Shown here in pieces: positions 1 to 10,769 of a DNA stretch of 64,000 nucleotides. A program made the translations under genes and the position numbers. A model generated the notes under the pieces. It searched no databases. It was not told the origin of the DNA and was given only the letters and a program-made list of their open reading frames with translations. How positions within the stretch are numbered: position 1 is the stretch's first letter; each line of letters starts with the position of its first letter. This DNA comes from Marisa cornuarietis (lineage: Eukaryota > Mollusca > Gastropoda > Architaenioglossa > Ampullariidae), in the NCBI GenBank assembly GCA_004794655.1, contig SMMW01000025.1, positions 1,424,001-1,488,000 on the forward strand, written 5' to 3'.

Positions 1-682
1 TATAAATATCAATTTTCCCTCTTTAATTTTCCCTTATTTTAATGCCTTTGTTTTGTAGTAGTGTTTCAGTTTCTTTTCTTTAGATCAAGGGCTTGGTGTT
101 AAAAAGCATAACTTTTGCTTATTCTGTTAGCCTCCTAAATAAAGATTTGTCATTTGTGTGTGTCTCTCTCTCACTCTGACAAAATAAAAACTCACTAACA
201 CTGGACACAGAAATGCACTTTCCCAAAGCATCATATTAATATAGCTATTATGCAGCATTAATCTGCAGAATTTAGGCTCACAAAATAAAATTTGTCTCCC
301 CTGCCCCTTTCTGTGTAAAGTTTACCTGTTTCTACTCATATAACAAAACAAAACAAAAATGCAAAAAGTAAAACCAAAAAAAAATTAAAAAAGAATGTGA
401 TGGATATTATGTCTAAAAAATTGAAGTAAAGTTAAATATTAAATATTAAAGACCTGCACCTGTTTAATGTGATAATACAATCACAATAAATGCAGTCAAA
501 GGCTAGATATGATTTCTCCTGCCTCCTTCACAACAATAATTTTTTTTTTTTTTAATTTTAGCAGACTTCATCGAACAAAAACAATATATATATATATATA
601 TCCCGATGGGGAGAGCATTAAATATTTCACAAAATAATTTTAAATTAAGTATAGTAAATATAGTAGTTTAGGAAAGCTTTAC
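1..682. other. AT-rich non-coding, presumed intron 5 of gene A
   Basis: Very AT-rich sequence with a T-run near 541-555 and a short (TA)n run near 586-601. I see no exon resembling exon 6 of the paralogous gene B, so the next exon of gene A must lie beyond the left edge of the window. Confidence 0.6.
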
Positions 683-3600
683 TTTGAGCTGCAGGAATAG
701 ACACACTACGCTGTCCATTGGAATCATGGATGATCTCAGCTTCAGATGGTGGTGGTAGACTATTAATTTGGATGACAAAAGATGTTGACAAGCTGTAGTT
801 AAGTGGGAACAGAGTGAACCAAAAGAAGATATTCTGAAATATAAAAACAATGTAAGAAGTCAGCTTCACTTGCACAAAACAAAGAATGAAAACAAATATT
901 ATTATTATTAAAAAAACTGAATAATTCTTTAAAGAAATAATACAACTACAATTAAATAACTTATGGGTGAACATGATATTCCAGTTGTACATTTTGCTGG
1001 TGATTGTTCAATAATGAAAAAACAGAAAGACACCAAAAGCCATTCTCCATGTGACATCATCCATAGATTCAGGTAATTATTACCTCGTGGTTTTTGTGCT
1101 TGACATTCTTCTACCACAGGCATCCAACCAGTTCAAAATTTATTTTATCTTCTATGATTAGTTCAAGTCTTTTTGGTTACTTGTTATATGATTTTGAACA
1201 CAAATTAGGTACAGTTCTTATTATTCTTTCGCACTTAAACCAAAAAGGTGATCATTAAAGCTCTAGCTAGGTGCAATGTGTTTTTCCAATGACAGGGGTG
1301 AAATTAATGCAAAATATTATTTACTAAAAATCTGACTGAATAATAATATACAGGTTACAAACATCACCATGACCAGGAAGAAGTCAAAAACAAACATCAG
1401 AAATCTACACCCATTTAGGTTGTCAGTGGTACAGGCAATGGCAGAGCTGTCACAACCATGGGCATTTGTGAAATCAAATGTTTACCTTTTTGTGTGCATG
1501 GTGATATTTGTAAGTTTCTAAATGGATTCATAAGACTTTTTAACTTACTGGACTTCTCAAGTTGTATCTTGAAAGATCCAAGACTCTGCATACCACATTG
1601 TTACTATGAACCTGCTTTAGCAGCAACCAGTACCCTTTGGTACCACTACGACTAATTCCTGTAATGAATAAGTCATGTTTATTTATAGAGCACATTACCA
1701 CACCAACAAAGGCAGGCTCAAGGCATTTAAATAAAGTCACATAAACACACACTTATCAGCAGGCATCAAATGATTTACTGACCATCATCGTAACTACTCA
1801 CTTGGTCTCTCTCTCACCCACCAAACACACACACAAACTTACACAGGAAAGGAAACTGGATGATCTGAAGAAAACCACCAATAGTCACCATATAATTAGT
1901 GTCACATTCGAGAGAGGTATGATGGAGCCTATAAAACCCACAACACCCAATTCTCACTGTCATGGTGACAGGCGCTTTATCCCCTGCACCACCAAACACC
2001 CGTCAGTTTAGCCAGAACAATTTTAGTTAAAGGCAAAATCATAGCTGGAACCAGTGAATTCTTTAAATAAACTAGAGGCTATAGAAAATTATGGGAGGTT
2101 AACTTAAAAAAACGGGACTGTAAAGTGTCTAAAGAAAACAGGCACAGTTGAACGAGATAAATAACACTCATAAAGATTGTCTGGTGGGCAAAGAGAATGA
2201 AACAGGAGTCTGGACAAAATTCATTTTGGGTGTAGAAAGTCTAGTTTGATATAACTGATGCACAAAGCAGAACGATGCAAGTAAAGACTGTGATGAACTT
2301 ACCACTTGCTGGCACTTTCCATCTGAAGATGATTCCAGGCATAACATATGTGCTATTGTCCATGGAATAATAAAAATCCTGATCCACAAAAGTTTCAGTC
2401 TGAAAATCTCTAGGACCATCCACAGACAAGCCCTTCCAAAGATGATCTGGTAGGCTACTAACTTCACTGCTGCAGTCTGAAATGCACCCAAGAAAAGGAC
2501 AGCTAAAGAAAAGAAATGTCTTCAGAGGATGAGCATAAAATGTTTAGCTGCAATAAAAAAAAATAATCACACTGACCATATCTCCACAAGTTTTATAACT
2601 ACTTTATAACCAGAAAAGCAAAACACCATTTCTGAGTGTTGTTTTGATATTTTGTTTTATCTTATCTTTGTTTTGTCTTATTTTCTAGGAGCTGTCAGCT
2701 AAACAGACATTTTCCTGTCACCTTATTCTTGCAAGGGAGGTAGCCCTACCCGAACCTGAGTCAGTCAGTCAGTCGTCCCTTGCCTGGTACCTGGCGTTGA
2801 GGGGAGCACATGGATAGATGCGGCAGCTGACAGGGCCTGCCACTCTTGTATATTGTGGGCGATAGTCAGCAGGTCCTGTACAGGATGACCAGTCCAGTCT
2901 TTGACGTTCGTAAGCCAGTTCTTTCTCTGGCCACCTTGGCGTCGGCCACCCTCCAAGGTGCCTTGAAGGATAGTCTTCGACAAGGTCTCGTGCCGGGTCA
3001 CATGGCTAAAGAAGACCAGCTTACGTCGCTTGACTGCTGATAGTAGAGGTTCCCGGTGTCCTACGAGTGTGGCAATCTTGTTTCTTACAAAGTCGTTGGT
3101 TTTATGTTCTTTGTATGAGATCCGGAGCAGCCTCCTCAGGCACTTGTTCTCGAATGCCTGGATTCTCCTTTCCATTTCGGCGAGCAGAGTCCAATGTGTC
3201 GCATCCGTAGAGCAGGATCAGCACTACCAGGGATTTGTACAGCCTGTACTTGGTAGTGAACCTTATCTTGTGGTTATGCCAGATCCTATCTAGCCTAGCC
3301 ATTTCTGCTGTTGCTGTTGTGATCCTGATGCAGATATCTAGCGTGGAGCTGCAGTCCTTGGAGAGGGTGGCTCCCAAGTATTTGAAGCTGCTTACCTCTT
3401 TGAGCTGTACCCTGTTCATAAAGATCTCTGCTTTGACGTTGCCATTGATCATAACTTTGCTCTTTTCAGTGCTGGTCATTTGAGCTGTCTGTCAGTCTGT
3501 TGGTGAGGTCTTGCAGTTCCTTGTTAGTACCTGCTAATAAATCTATGTCATCTAAATATAGAGTCCTATATTTAGAACTGCATGTTGGTTCTGACATCAC

Positions 3601-6202
3601 ACATCAGAATATAAATGCAGAAATTCTTACTCCACAGTTAATAACACTAAATTTTAAAATGATGCTGTTGTGTTAAATCAATATTTTTTTCATTTTCACC
3701 ACCCAGCTTAGTTCTAGACCACACATTAAAAAAAATTCTTTCTAATGTATGCAATAAATTCATTTGAATACTTATATAAAGATTTCTTACAAAATTTTCA
3801 CTCATCTTTTCCATTGATTACTGCAAATATTGGCTCAATAAGCCTTTAAGTTAACTGTTGGATGTGGAAAATGTAAACATGAGTTTAAACATGTAATTAT
3901 TATATCAAATCTACATTGAAAAGTTAAATGAACTGCAGAATTAATCTACTCACTGTCATACAAAATGCAGTCGCCATTATTCACCTGCAACATATATCTT
4001 CTTCTAAGGACAGCTGCTCTTTGCTCTTAAATTGAGATTTACATACATACTGAGATATACAATTTTCCCACAATGTTTTGTTGATTACAAATAATTATGA
4101 AAATAAGCATACCATCATGCTCTTATGGAAGTACACCAACAGTCAATGAGTAAACAATACATGTACCATAAAAAAAGAATTTCAGTCTCTGGATGCACAA
4201 TAAGTGAACATACATGGCCATGTATTCACTTTACTAATAATAATTAGCATATTTATAGAGTACCTTTCTCCAGTATCAGCCGACTCAAAGTACTTTACAT
4301 AGAGGTACGCGAGCACACCTTTTTAGGGCGGCATAATAGCAGAATAGAAATAAAGATGACTGAAAGAAAACAAGCAAAAACAACCAGAATAATCATGGAT
4401 TCTGGCCTCAGAATAAAGAGACCACTGCATGCCCCTGTATGTACCCACTCATGTGAAGAGTAAGGCGTTATCTCTATCTGACAAGCAGTGGAAGTGTTTA
4501 CATTGAACTGTAGGCTTGAATGGACAGCATGTGCAAGGCTCAAAAAGGTATTACATTATCTAGTTTCCAAAGAAAACAAAACACTAAGCAGGCTGTGGAA
4601 GTTTATGAATAAGCTGTGTAGGACAGCAAGACACCAGAGTATTAAAGCAGTCAAATTCAGACAAAACTAAAGTATTATACTCGCACATACATATAAAGCA
4701 TATAAAGGAAACTTGTTGTGCAGACCATGCTGATTTTGTAGACTTCATTATTAAATTAAAGGAGACTGTTATATGAAATTAGTTGTCCAATATTGTATCA
4801 ACAATTATGGTAAAACTTTGATTTCTAGCAGACAGTCTAGGGCCCTAGGCAACATCTGTCTCACCTTCTATATGCCTGCAGTTTACTCTACTAGCTGTAA
4901 AGTGAGCAATTTTATTGCTGTTGTTGCATGCATGATTTATCATCTTAAAAAATAATGTGTTGTGTAGCATCTCTTGTTTAACATCAAAGATAATAATATT
5001 AATGATGTGTGAATACTAGTCATGGTCTGAGATGCAGACAGTGAGTTACATACATCAGCAAAATGACTTTGCACAATCTGAATGAAGCTGAATTAGAAAA
5101 GACTGAGGTTATGTGTGGAGAATGCAATCAAGTACTGAGCCAATTGAAAGAATATAAGAAAGCAAAGCAGGGCTAACCATCATGCTAGTCCTTACATAAT
5201 AATGACTAGCACAGTGTGAACCCCATCAGACTTCAACAATCCCAATGCTGTACAAAGAGTGTAAGGCCTATGGAGTCAGTGGTGTATCAAAGGGCTGGGT
5301 GGCCAAGCTAGGTGTCGCACAAATGGACACCCAAAATTCTTGACTTTTAGTCTTCAGTAGTTATTATTTCCCAAGATTAATGACTTACCTACTTCTGACA
5401 TAGCATATTTTCAAATTAACTTGTGTTATTGGCTTAGTCTTTTAAATCTTCTTTGATTTATCTTTTACAAAACAAGCAAGTATCAAGCATTAATGACAGG
5501 AGTGCACTTAGGGTCACTCAGCCACCCAAGCTTTTGGTATGTGATTAGAAAGTATCAAATGCAGCAGATGGTCAAGTAAGGTCACAACAGACTACTCTAT
5601 CAAAATGAGACTTGTTAAGAAAATCCTAAGACTTCAGTTCGGGCAACACTTAATGAGGCTATCATTATATATATATACACATGAACATGTACAAAAGATG
5701 CATGACAACGTCTGCGTGTCTGCGGATGCAAATAGACACATACGGACATCTATATATGCATGGTGTGTGTATGTGTTCATACAGAGATCCATTTTCATGC
5801 TTGAGATTTACTCTATCCATATAAATTTTGTTATTTCTTTTCATCATCTACACACACATATACAGATCACAGGGACAAACATCAAGAAACTCATACGGAT
5901 CGTAAACCATCACCACTATTATTATAAAAGCCCTAAGTTATTTTTGTTATTAGTGTTTCATGCTCGTACACGTTGATATAACACAATGCATTTCACATGC
6001 TGCATCCCCGCGCACCGTGATAACCATCACCAAGCGACAAGTGTAGGTGGCGGGAATGAAGTTAGCCTACCTCATCCTCATCGTCCATTATTCTCAAATC
6101 CGTGCAATTTTTGCCACGATCGGTGGCAGGGTGTACAGGACCCATTAACAGCAACAAAATTATAACTACTTGCGCGATACACTGTATCTTGATGGCAAAC
6201 AT
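683..6202 (-). CDS. IL-17-receptor-like protein, gene A (5' part, runs off left edge)
   Basis: Five exons join in frame on the minus strand: 6071-6202, 3954-3984, 2303-2476, 1549-1658 and 683-833, each with GT donor and AG acceptor; phases after exons 1-5 are 0, 1, 1, 0, 1. About 199 residues are visible: a signal peptide, then Asn/Cys-containing ectodomain including VMPGIIFRWKVP and SLPPPSEAEI. The same phases, and the same 151-bp length of exon 5, occur in gene B downstream, whose protein carries a SEFIR domain, so this is its tandem paralogue. Family role: single-pass membrane receptor for IL-17-type cytokines. The transmembrane and SEFIR exons are outside the window. Exon 4 is 27 bp shorter than in gene B, and the exon 5 donor (GTAAAG) is weak, so a decayed copy cannot be excluded. 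Confidence 0.82.
1549..1658 (-). CDS. Gene A exon 4, shortened relative to gene B
   Basis: Encodes GTKGYWLLLKQVHSNNVVCR and DLSRYNL, clearly homologous to gene B exon 4 (NTKGYWLELKEVQSGTVMCR, DLSGYDL). The acceptor ATTACAG gives the required phase. The gene B exon starts nine codons earlier with a segment holding two cysteines and an Asn-Val-Thr site, all missing here. The region just upstream of the acceptor looks like a repeat tail (TTTATAGAGCAC), so the acceptor may have moved. Confidence 0.65.
1660..1752 (-). repeat. Possible SINE 3'-tail fragment
   Basis: Contains TTTATAGAGCACATTACC next to ATG/AAT triplets. It resembles the shared tail (trinucleotide run plus TTTATAGCGC core) of the other short elements in this window at 4230, 28170, 53116, 55084 and 58125. 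It is short and diverged. Confidence 0.35.
2765..3570 (-). mobile_element. 5'-truncated non-LTR retrotransposon (reverse transcriptase C-terminal part)
   Basis: On the minus strand the sequence starts in the reverse-transcriptase catalytic box, here degraded to YLDDIDLLAG (family usually F/YADD), then reads TNKELQDLTNRLT, EKSKVMING, FKYLGATLSKD and, after frameshifts, AFENKCLRRLLRISYKEHKT, KTILQGTLEGGRR and the tail typical of LINE proteins. It lacks the endonuclease and most of the RT, as expected of 5' truncation during target-primed insertion. It sits in intron 2 of gene A in the same orientation as the gene. It is not functional: at least two frame changes. Confidence 0.88.
3985..6070 (-). 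other. Intron 1 of gene A
   Basis: Two kilobases without a recognisable exon. It holds one short interspersed element at 4230-4470 and otherwise AT-rich sequence. An open frame on the plus strand near 5605-5976 is rich in low-complexity His/Tyr/Ile codons and is not convincing. Confidence 0.6.
4230..4470 (-). repeat. SINE-like element with ATT tail
   Basis: Read on the minus strand it ends CGACTGATACTGG-type sequence, then GAAAGGTACTCTATAAATA and an ATTATTATTAGT tail. This is the common 3' end (G-GAAAGGCGCTATATAAAT-type core plus trinucleotide tail) of a widespread invertebrate element class. Other copies in this window are at 28170-28445, 53116-53240, 55084-55640 and 58125-58333. Confidence 0.55.
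6071..6202 (-). CDS. Gene A exon 1: signal peptide exon
   Basis: Starts at the first ATG of an open frame and reads MFAIKIQCIAQVVIILLLLM, a typical secretion signal with a hydrophobic core, followed by an acidic stretch (DDEDE) before the donor GTAGGC. It is 44 codons and ends in phase 0. Exon 2 at 3954-3984 continues VNNGDCILYD, matching VNASNCIFY of gene B. The open frame continues upstream of the ATG without another ATG, which supports this start. Confidence 0.8.
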
Positions 6203-7085
6203 TTGTAAACTGGGTTTAACTCGGCAATCTTTGGTCGCAAGCAAGTGCTGGGCGATAAAGATCTGAATGATATATCTGTTATCTCCGCAAGCCCTCTTGT
6301 AAGGATATAAGTGCCAAATAATTTCCCTCACAGAACTACTTCTACACTGTATCCACGCCCCTCACATATACGGCTGGTGGTGAACTGGGTGAAAAGAGTG
6401 GAAATAAACAATCTTTTGACCCCGACTCGACCTTCAAATATTTGACGGCCGACATTTTGAAACAACGAAGCGTGCGCTCTGGCATGTGGAGTAAGCACTT
6501 AATTGCATGCCCTGGCGACTGCCCTCCACTCCCCTCCCACACAGACACTTCAGTGTACTTGAATTGCATTCATTCTCTGGGTGTTGATTAGTTGCATCAA
6601 GTGTTGCGTGCTGCTTGTGTGGAAGTACTAAGTGGAAATGTATGAACTGCGTACAAGGAAGCACGCACATCCCTGATAGCTGCCAATTTTTTTTTTTTTT
6701 TTTTGGTACCCGATACTTTTATACAAGTCCGTATTTTAAGCTGTCTGCTTACAATACTTTGTATTGTTCAATCAGCTTACGTTTATGAAGTAGGGGAGTA
6801 TATAAAGGTGAACGGCATTTGAATGATCGATACATATTATAAGTTCGATCTATGGGTGCTTTTTTTCAGAAGTTTCGAAAAATAAAATACTAGCCGAAGT
6901 ACCGATCACTTCGTTCACTCAGCATTACCTTTATATATATAATACTGGAATATAAAGAGGATGTACTGATCTTCGTGTTCATTTCTCTAACGTGATAGAT
7001 GCTGGACAGCTGATGCACGACATACGGTTAATTGTCCACGTGTTTTCTTTCCCCCCCTCCCCCCGCTCCCTATAAATGTCTATGG
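6203..7085. other. 5' flank of gene A
   Basis: Upstream of the gene A start codon, with somewhat more CpG than the introns (roughly 6000-6700), as expected of a promoter-proximal region. There is a T-run at about 6688-6706. I cannot identify a TATA box or a defined transcription start. The 7040-7070 segment is C-rich low complexity. Confidence 0.4.
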
Positions 7086-7089
7086 CCCA

Positions 7090-7385
7090 AGGAATGGATG
7101 CGATCACTATATAGTCATAACCATTCCAAAGAAACACAACGAAGAGTGCTAAAACTACAGAATCATAAGCCCAAAGGCATGTTGAAAGTAACCAGAAATC
7201 ACATCATCACCATTACCGAAGAACTGCTGGCAGGCTAGCTTCAGACCAGGCAGGATCACATTTGAACATATCTACAGCTGTCGCATTAAAAAAACATCTA
7301 CAGAATCAATTTCATCAACTTTTAAAAAAGCATGCGAAAGAGCCATGTGATGCAAGAATTCAGCATTTGGAAAGGGCCTTAATTG
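7090..7385 (+). mobile_element. Degenerate reverse-transcriptase fragment of a second LINE family
   Basis: In shifting plus-strand frames it reads ITIPKKHNEE, NYRIIS, then EELLAG-FRPGR and an FINFKKACERA-like block. These correspond in order to the RT motifs IPKKG, NYR-I-L, EEQAGFR-GR and FIDFKKAFDR. Several frameshifts and stops make it a dead fragment. It abuts the 3' end of the opposite-strand LINE, so one probably inserted beside or into the other. Confidence 0.6.
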
Positions 7386-7977
7386 TTCAAGCCACCGAAT
7401 CAATCAGTCCTCTTTGTGCCGTCTGGCACGTGAGGCGACAGCAAGGGACCCCCATCTGGTTCCGTCTGCTGCTGGTCTGGGGGCTGTATCGAATGATAGG
7501 CCTCTGTTCTTGTTCTCTGTTCTTGAGGTCTTTTTCGATGGTTCGCCCCCACGTCTCTTTGGGCCTCCCTTTATTTGTTCCTCTTTCCCTGTGATGTCCA
7601 TCGCAGGGCTGTTCTGGGGACTGAGTCTGGAGGCATATGCGGCACACGTGACCTAACCATCGCCAGCGCCGCAGTTGGATCACTTCTGCCAAGGTGCACA
7701 TCCCCACCCTTTCGCGCAGTTCTTCATTTGAGATGGTGTTGGGACAGAAGATCTTTTGTATGCGCTGCAAACACTTGGTTTGAAACACTTCTAGCTTTTT
7801 CTCGATGGAGGCTGTGGTCTTCCATCACTCTGACCCATATAGGAGGACACTGAGGACGTTGCTCTTGAAGATCCTGATCTTTGTATGGCTGCTGAGGCCA
7901 GTGGATCTCCAGATGGGCTTAAGCATTGCAAAAGCTTGGTTGGCTTTGCTGATGTGGTGTTGACCTCCTGTTCACAG

Positions 7978-8703
7978 TCACCATCTGCTGTCACCTTGCT
8001 GGCTTTTACTGCCTAGGTACACAAATTCTTTTACGTCCACTAGTGGACTCCCGCTGATTGTGATAGGGTTATTGTTTGTTCTGTTGTTCCTTAGGACTTG
8101 TGTTTTTTTAGTGTTGACTCTGAGTCCTTTCATGCTGGCAGTCTTACTAAGGTTTTCGGTCTTATCTTGAAGGTCTTGGTGCCTATGGGATAGCAGTCCT
8201 AGGTCGTCGGCGTAGTCTAGATCCTCCAAGACTGTGGTCAGAGTCCACTGTAGGCCCTGTCGACTTCCCTGTGTGACTCGATGCACGAGCCAATCAATGG
8301 CCAGTGTGAACAGTATTGGTGACAGGATACACCCCTGCTTGACACCTGTGTCCACTCTAAAGGGTTCAGTCAGCTGGTTGTTGTGGATGACCTGGCATTC
8401 AAAATTTTCGTATAAGGACTTGATGCTGTTAACCAGTTTCCTTGGGATCCCATAGTGACGTAGAATCTTCCACAGAGAGACACGGTGTAGGCTGTCAAAT
8501 GCCTTCTCAAAGTATATAAAGGCCATATACAGGGGGCTGTTCCACTCTTGCGATTGTTCCAGGATCTGTCGCAGCACAAAGATATGGTCGATGCATGATC
8601 GTCCTTTTCGGAAGCCAGCTTGTTCTTGTCGGAGTATGCCAGTATGGAGTCTAATGCACTGGAGGATTATAGGGCTAAAACGTTTGCTGGTGACGTATAG
8701 CAA
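7978..8703 (-). pseudogene. RT domain piece of the LINE
   Basis: Longest intact stretch of the element. It carries RT motifs in order: QAGFRKGRSCIDHIFVLRQI, the Asp-containing FIYFEKAFDS (usually FIDF, so the first catalytic Asp is replaced by Tyr), GVKQGCILSPILF, and the YADD box. Loss of the first catalytic aspartate plus flanking frameshifts indicate an inactive enzyme. Confidence 0.85.
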
Positions 8704-9265
8704 TGTGATATGCCTCTCCAGTTATTACAGTCACCAAGGTCTCCTTTCTTTGGTATCTTGACTATAATACCTTTTCTCCACTCGGCAGGGATTTTTTCAC
8801 TGTCCCAGATCTCCTGGAGGATTGTTTGTGGGATACGTGGTGTCTCTTCCTCTGCTTTCAGCATTTCAGCACATACACCAACCCCTCCAGGCGCCTTACC
8901 GTTCTTTGTTTTGTGCATGGCTTCCTTAATTTCTTGTAGTGCAATGGGTCCAGTGTTGATATATAGGTCTTCTTCTGCTTCGATGATTTCAGGTAGCACT
9001 GATGGGTCTGGCTGGTTAAGAATCTGTTGGAAATGTTCCCCCCATCTCTTCAGTTTGGCTCGCTCCAGTGATGGGTGTGCCATCTGCTCTTTTAACCGGA
9101 AGGTCCTGGTTGTGCCTTCGGTCACCTCGTAGCTTCCTTATGTTCTGATAGGTCGCCGTCATGATCTGTTTGTCTATAGTTCCCTGTATTGGGCTACAGT
9201 CCTCTCTTTCAGCCTGGGGGACTTCGTGTTCAGGAGCTTCCTCTTCATCTCTTTCTTTTCTTCTA

Positions 9266-9612
9266 ATTGTGGTAGCAGGTTCTTTATCAGTGTGAGCTCC
9301 CTGCAAGAAAACTTTATGAAAAGACTTATTTCTTAAGACTTTTCCACATAATCTGGTCTAAGCTGGTGCAGCATTGGTACTTACTCCTGTGTAAAATTCC
9401 CCTTTTGTTTGCTGCAGTAGCAGGAGAAAGCTTTTTCATGCGATGCTATTTAGCTTTTGGACTGTGTGGTAAGATAGTTGGCTCACTTAGTTATCAAGAA
9501 AGCTGCATGCTTTGCAGCCTGCTGATCATATTCAAGAAAGATCTGATTCTGGGAGTAATGTTTGCAATATTGTTTGAGATACCTAACATGAAACAGGCAA
9601 CCTGAGGCTGAC
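9266..9612. repeat. 347-bp duplicated segment, copy 1 (nested in the LINE)
   Basis: Base-for-base identical to 12806-13152. It interrupts the LINE precisely between the TWN codons and the LEEKKEM codons of the linker, so it is an insertion relative to the LINE. No obvious target-site duplication or inverted ends. On the minus strand it ends TTTTCTTGCAG then GGAGCTC, which looks like a splice acceptor, but I do not recognise any protein in it. Confidence 0.9.
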
Positions 9613-10590
9613 GAGTTCCATGTGTGCACAGATATCCATACATTATTGGGACTTGTCCTGTAGCCAATGGTTTCTTTTGCTGCTTGTACTGTGACTTTGT
9701 TAAAGGTATCGATTGTTATTGCTGCTTCATCTCGGAGGATGCTGAAGTTGTTTTCAGTGCAATGCCGAATGCCTTTTTGATTGCTGGGTCTCTGAGTTTG
9801 GCCGTGTCCAAACGCTGGTTTCTTTTCTGCCCAATCTTTGCTTTTCTCAACTTCAGTTTCAACTTTGCAATTAATAGGTGGTGGTCACTGCCACCGTCTG
9901 CTTCTCGCTTGACTTGCACGTCTTGCAGGGAGTGCCTCCATTTGCTGTTGATGATGATGTGGTCTATCTGGCTTTGTGTCCTTCCATCAGGTGATGTCCA
10001 GAATAGTTTGTGGATCGTTTTGTGCGCAAACAGAGTACCACCAATAATAAGATCGTTCTCTTCACACAGACTAATGAGTCTCTCACCATTGTCAGTAAGT
10101 TCTCCAGTTCCATGCCTCTGTTCTCGTTTTTGTTGCCTACTCTTGCGTTAAAATCGCCCATGAGGAGCATCACATCATGCTTGGGGATGTCTAAAACCGC
10201 TTGAAGTGCACCGTAAAATTTGTCTTTTTCCCCTTCGTCAGCGTTGTCAATGGGGGCGTAGGCTACTACAATAGTTTTGTGAACCTGGAGTTAACCTCAC
10301 TAGGCGTTCATTTGTGGGTTTCCACTGTAAGATGGCATCTGCATGTTTCTTGCTGATGATAAGGGCGACTCCATGGTAGTGGCTGTCTTGCCTGCCAGAC
10401 CAGATAATGGTTTCCCCAGAGTTAAGTACCTGTTTTCCTGTGCCTGTTCATCTGGCCTCTGCCACTGCGAGCATTGTGAGGTTGTAGCTGTTCATTTCTT
10501 TAACTGTTTAGTGACAGCCTTCCTGTCGGGCCAGAGACTTCCTTTTGGCTTTGATCTCTTGCCGTCATAGGGCCAGTTGTCTGGTCTGCT
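9613..10590 (-). pseudogene. Endonuclease domain piece of the LINE
   Basis: Fragments of the exonuclease/endonuclease/phosphatase fold in several frames: RWTGTGKQVLNSGETIIW, SGRQDSHYHGVALI, the catalytic MGDFNARVGN and the SDHHL motif. In this family the GDFNA and SDHHL motifs hold the metal-binding and catalytic Asp/Asn/His residues; both are retained although the frame is broken between them. Confidence 0.8.
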
Positions 10591-10769
10591 TCACTCCTTC
10601 TTCCAGATAAAGTTATTTCTAGCTGTCGTTTCCGTATCATAAAGGTTTTTATGGGATAGGGTTGCTAGCCCTATGCACAACCCTCCTCCTTTCTCATCCG
10701 GGCTTGGGACCGACAATGGCGGAGTTTCAAGCCACCGAAGCACTGCATAAAAGTTCAAGGAGGGCAGTG

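Larger units (their letters stand above)
7387..10760 (-). mobile_element. Nearly full-length degraded non-LTR retrotransposon (endonuclease + reverse transcriptase)
   Basis: Reading leftwards: an N-terminal segment near 10760 (GLATLSHKNLYDT); an apurinic-type endonuclease with EARWTGTGKQVLNSGETI, YHGVALIISKKHADAILQWK, LLMGDFNARVGNKN and GGSDHHLLIAKLKLK; a linker (LEEKKEMKRKLLNTKSPRLK); an RT with NGKAPGGVGVCAEMLK, KIPKKGDL, EQAGFRKGRSC, EKAFDSLHR, GVKQGCILSP and the catalytic box DLDYADDLGLL; and a C-terminal region FQTKCLQRIQKIFCPNTISN with RRWRWLGHV and KGRPKETWGRT. Frameshifts and stops break it into at least six pieces. A 347-bp foreign segment sits in the linker at 9266-9612. Clade is not assigned; the protein is of the endonuclease-reverse-transcriptase type common in mollusc and cnidarian genomes. 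Confidence 0.93.

Noticed and set aside
5605..5976. 123-codon plus-strand frame
   Set aside because: Lies in intron 1 of gene A and is low-complexity AT-rich translation with no recognisable domain.
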